Origin: Halichondria panicea
Taxonomy: Eukaryota > Porifera > Demospongiae > Suberitida > Halichondriidae
DNA length: 64,000 bases
Direction: 5' to 3'
Assembly: GCF_963675165.1 (NCBI RefSeq)
Contig: NC_087382.1
Span: 7,528,339 to 7,592,338, forward strand
Below the pieces are notes generated by a model, which made no database searches, was not told where the DNA came from, and saw only the letters and a program-made list of their open reading frames with translations. This document shows positions 62,472-64,000 of the stretch, piece after piece (positions within the stretch are counted from its first letter, which is position 1; the number at the start of each line of letters is the position of its first letter). A program made the position numbers and the translations under genes.

Positions 62472-63504
62472 ATTATGCCTCGGTGCGCATGCGCAAGCGA
62501 GGTATACGGTAGTGTGTTTGTGTGTGTGTGTAGACTGCTACAGCTGCTCAAAGATCAATCGAGTGCAAGTAAATAGGCTTCTAGTCATGTTTATTTGGAT
62601 TTTAATTTGTGGATTTGCAAAATAATGCTTCGTTCTCGAGTTACGCCTAGAATGCCATTGCAGCCTTTTCAAGAGTGTGTAGCAAAACTTGCCCATGGAG
62701 TATTGCTACTCTACTTAGTAGTTAGTTCTGCACTAGAGCGCTAGCTATTGGTAGCTGCAACAGTGAGAAGAGCTGCAAGGCTCTACTGATATGATGCAGC
62801 CATTAATTCTTAGGCTTAAACTTTTGGCATCGATCGTTTTTAACAACAATCATGGTCGATCATTACCCACTCTTGAGTTCAGGATTCTGCCTGCATGCAG
62901 CCAATGCCAAAATGTTCATCAAATATTCATGATGATAATGATAATTTATATAATGTGTGTATAAACGGTATTAGTAGCTGTTACTAAGATATAATAGTGT
63001 GCTATACTCATCCTATAGACATCTCTAATGATATACATTAATTCGTACTTTTGTAGTGTCTGTTCAGATATACCTTAGTTGCATAAGAAGTATTCAAGAT
63101 TTTTGGTAAAGGGTTGTCAGACCTGCTGAGAATGCTGGTGTGCTTCGTTGCCAACTTGTTGTAGCTAGTCGATAATAAAATGTATGGAGGCCGATAATCG
63201 ATAGCTGCATGTGGACGATAACTAATGACGATTGTATGAACTCTTGGAGCTCGTATGGCTCCCTTTCAAGCTAGGTGAGAAAGCTTTAGGAACTACTTGT
63301 ACTTGTAGAAGAGGAGTTGACCTTCACGTAGAAACTTAAAACAAGCTTTAGAAGCCTAGTACAGTTGAGATATAACGCTAGGCGCAAACCCCGGTTGATA
63401 ATTGATGGCTTACGCTATAAGCTAATAATTATTGCTAATAGCTTTATATGTTATGTAGCTTTAACACCTTTACCGAGGCATCAGCACCCGCGGTGCTTTC
63501 ATTA
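62472..63504. mobile_element. ATGCCTCGGT-family element, copy c
   Basis: Begins ATGCCTCGGTGCGCATGCGC and ends ACCGAGGCATCAGCACCCGC. It has CTTCGTTCTCGAGTTACGCC and an uninterrupted CATGGTCGATCATTACCC. About 400 bp near 63000-63400 are absent from copies a and b and look like an insertion. A partial second head (CTGCTACAGCTGCATGTTCA) at about 62340-62470 abuts it. Confidence 0.65.
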
Positions 63505-63565
63505 TACCAGTATAGGTTTTCTAAGTAAAATTTTTATGGCTGAGAATTGTGAATTTTTCACGTAC

Positions 63566-63733
63566 CTAGTTGTACGCTTGTGATGATGTCAGCTGTGCAT
63601 TTAGTGAGTCCTTGGACTTCTGTCAAGTTAGTTGGGTCACCAAATACATCAAAACAGTCGTAGATGATGTTTGGGACTTGAATCCCAAGGGCTGTTTTAA
63701 GACCATTCAGGGTTCCTTCACCACAACTCTCAC
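63566..63733 (-). CDS. Possible internal exon of an unknown gene
   Basis: A 168-bp minus-strand segment between an acceptor (TTTCGATGCAG) and a donor (CTAG|GTACGT) is open and codes a Cys-containing peptide: SCGEGTLNGLKTALG, PNIIYDCFDVFGD, LTKCTADIITS. Composition and codon pattern look protein-like, unlike the debris around it. Not recognised. Partner exons would lie beyond the window or in the unassigned DNA; none was found. Confidence 0.35.
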
Positions 63734-63810
63734 CTGCATCGAAATAGTACACCATGTTTTTAGGAGATAATTATAATATATATTGAGTACACTGATAAAG
63801 AGGCCTATAT

Positions 63811-64000
63811 TCCGTTATAGCTGGTTATTTTCGAGGCATAACATTTTCAAGCTTTTTGAGGATTGACCCAGAAACACGAAAATAATTATGTAATACCTCA
63901 AAATTGGTTTACATCTGGTATTGGAAACCTCTCTACTGTGGGGTGTGGTCATTTGAACTTCTATCCTCGAAATGTTTAGTTCATAGGCAATCCGTGAAAA
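63811..64000. mobile_element. Small inverted-repeat element, copy 2 (cut by the edge)
   Basis: CCGTTATAGCTGGTTATTTT through AATTGGTTTACATCTGGTAT matches the element at 49931-50124. The right end is outside the window. Confidence 0.75.

Overview
The window is intron-containing animal DNA, most likely from a sponge (demosponge, Amphimedon-like). The reasons are: a tyrosine-kinase-like domain, coiled coil and Kelch repeats that join in phase as one gene; a receptor tyrosine kinase (RTK) with an EGFR-type ectodomain in 26 short exons; large beta-helix membrane proteins of a kind I know from sponge gene sets; and AT-rich non-coding DNA full of short terminal-inverted-repeat elements. The species is an inference. 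No database was searched. Exon limits were placed by reading GT/AG sites, codon phase and family motifs by eye.

Layout. 2-15295 (+) is one intronless reading frame, open at the left edge, coding about 5,100 residues made of 40 diverged repeats of about 127 residues. 16201-18809 (+) is a kinase/coiled-coil/Kelch gene with one frameshift. 18949-19980 is a 1-kb inverted-repeat element. 21042-29774 (-) is a beta-helix multi-pass membrane protein gene cut in two by a 3.6-kb foldback transposon (21766-25375). 31471-50400 (+) is the RTK, whose third intron holds a second copy of the same transposon (34033-37585) in opposite orientation. 52157-57133 (-) is an intact paralogue of the split gene. 57134-64000 holds mobile-element debris plus one possible exon near the right edge.

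The strongest discovery is the foldback family. Both copies have 45-bp perfect outer inverted repeats starting GGCTATACC, 8-bp target-site duplications (GGATTATG and AGATTTCC), and arms made almost only of a 27-bp tandem unit (three 9-mers) that reverses orientation at a central spacer of about 42 bp. The intact paralogue gives the empty-site sequence and confirms the insertion. The architecture is like Drosophila FB and sea-urchin TU elements. The long TVTTVTLV-type and Cys/His-rich reading frames in these arrays are translations of the repeat, not genes.

Functional picture. The genes appear to encode surface and signalling proteins: a giant secreted or surface repeat protein, an intracellular kinase-Kelch protein, an RTK combining an EGFR-like ectodomain with an insulin-receptor-style activation loop and a tail of repeated Asn-x-Ala-Tyr exons, and two beta-helix membrane proteins flanking the RTK on the opposite strand. 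Nothing in the sequence proves that they act together. Several smaller element families carry clear target duplications, and one (48498-49015) is nested in another repeat whose uninterrupted copies are also in this window.
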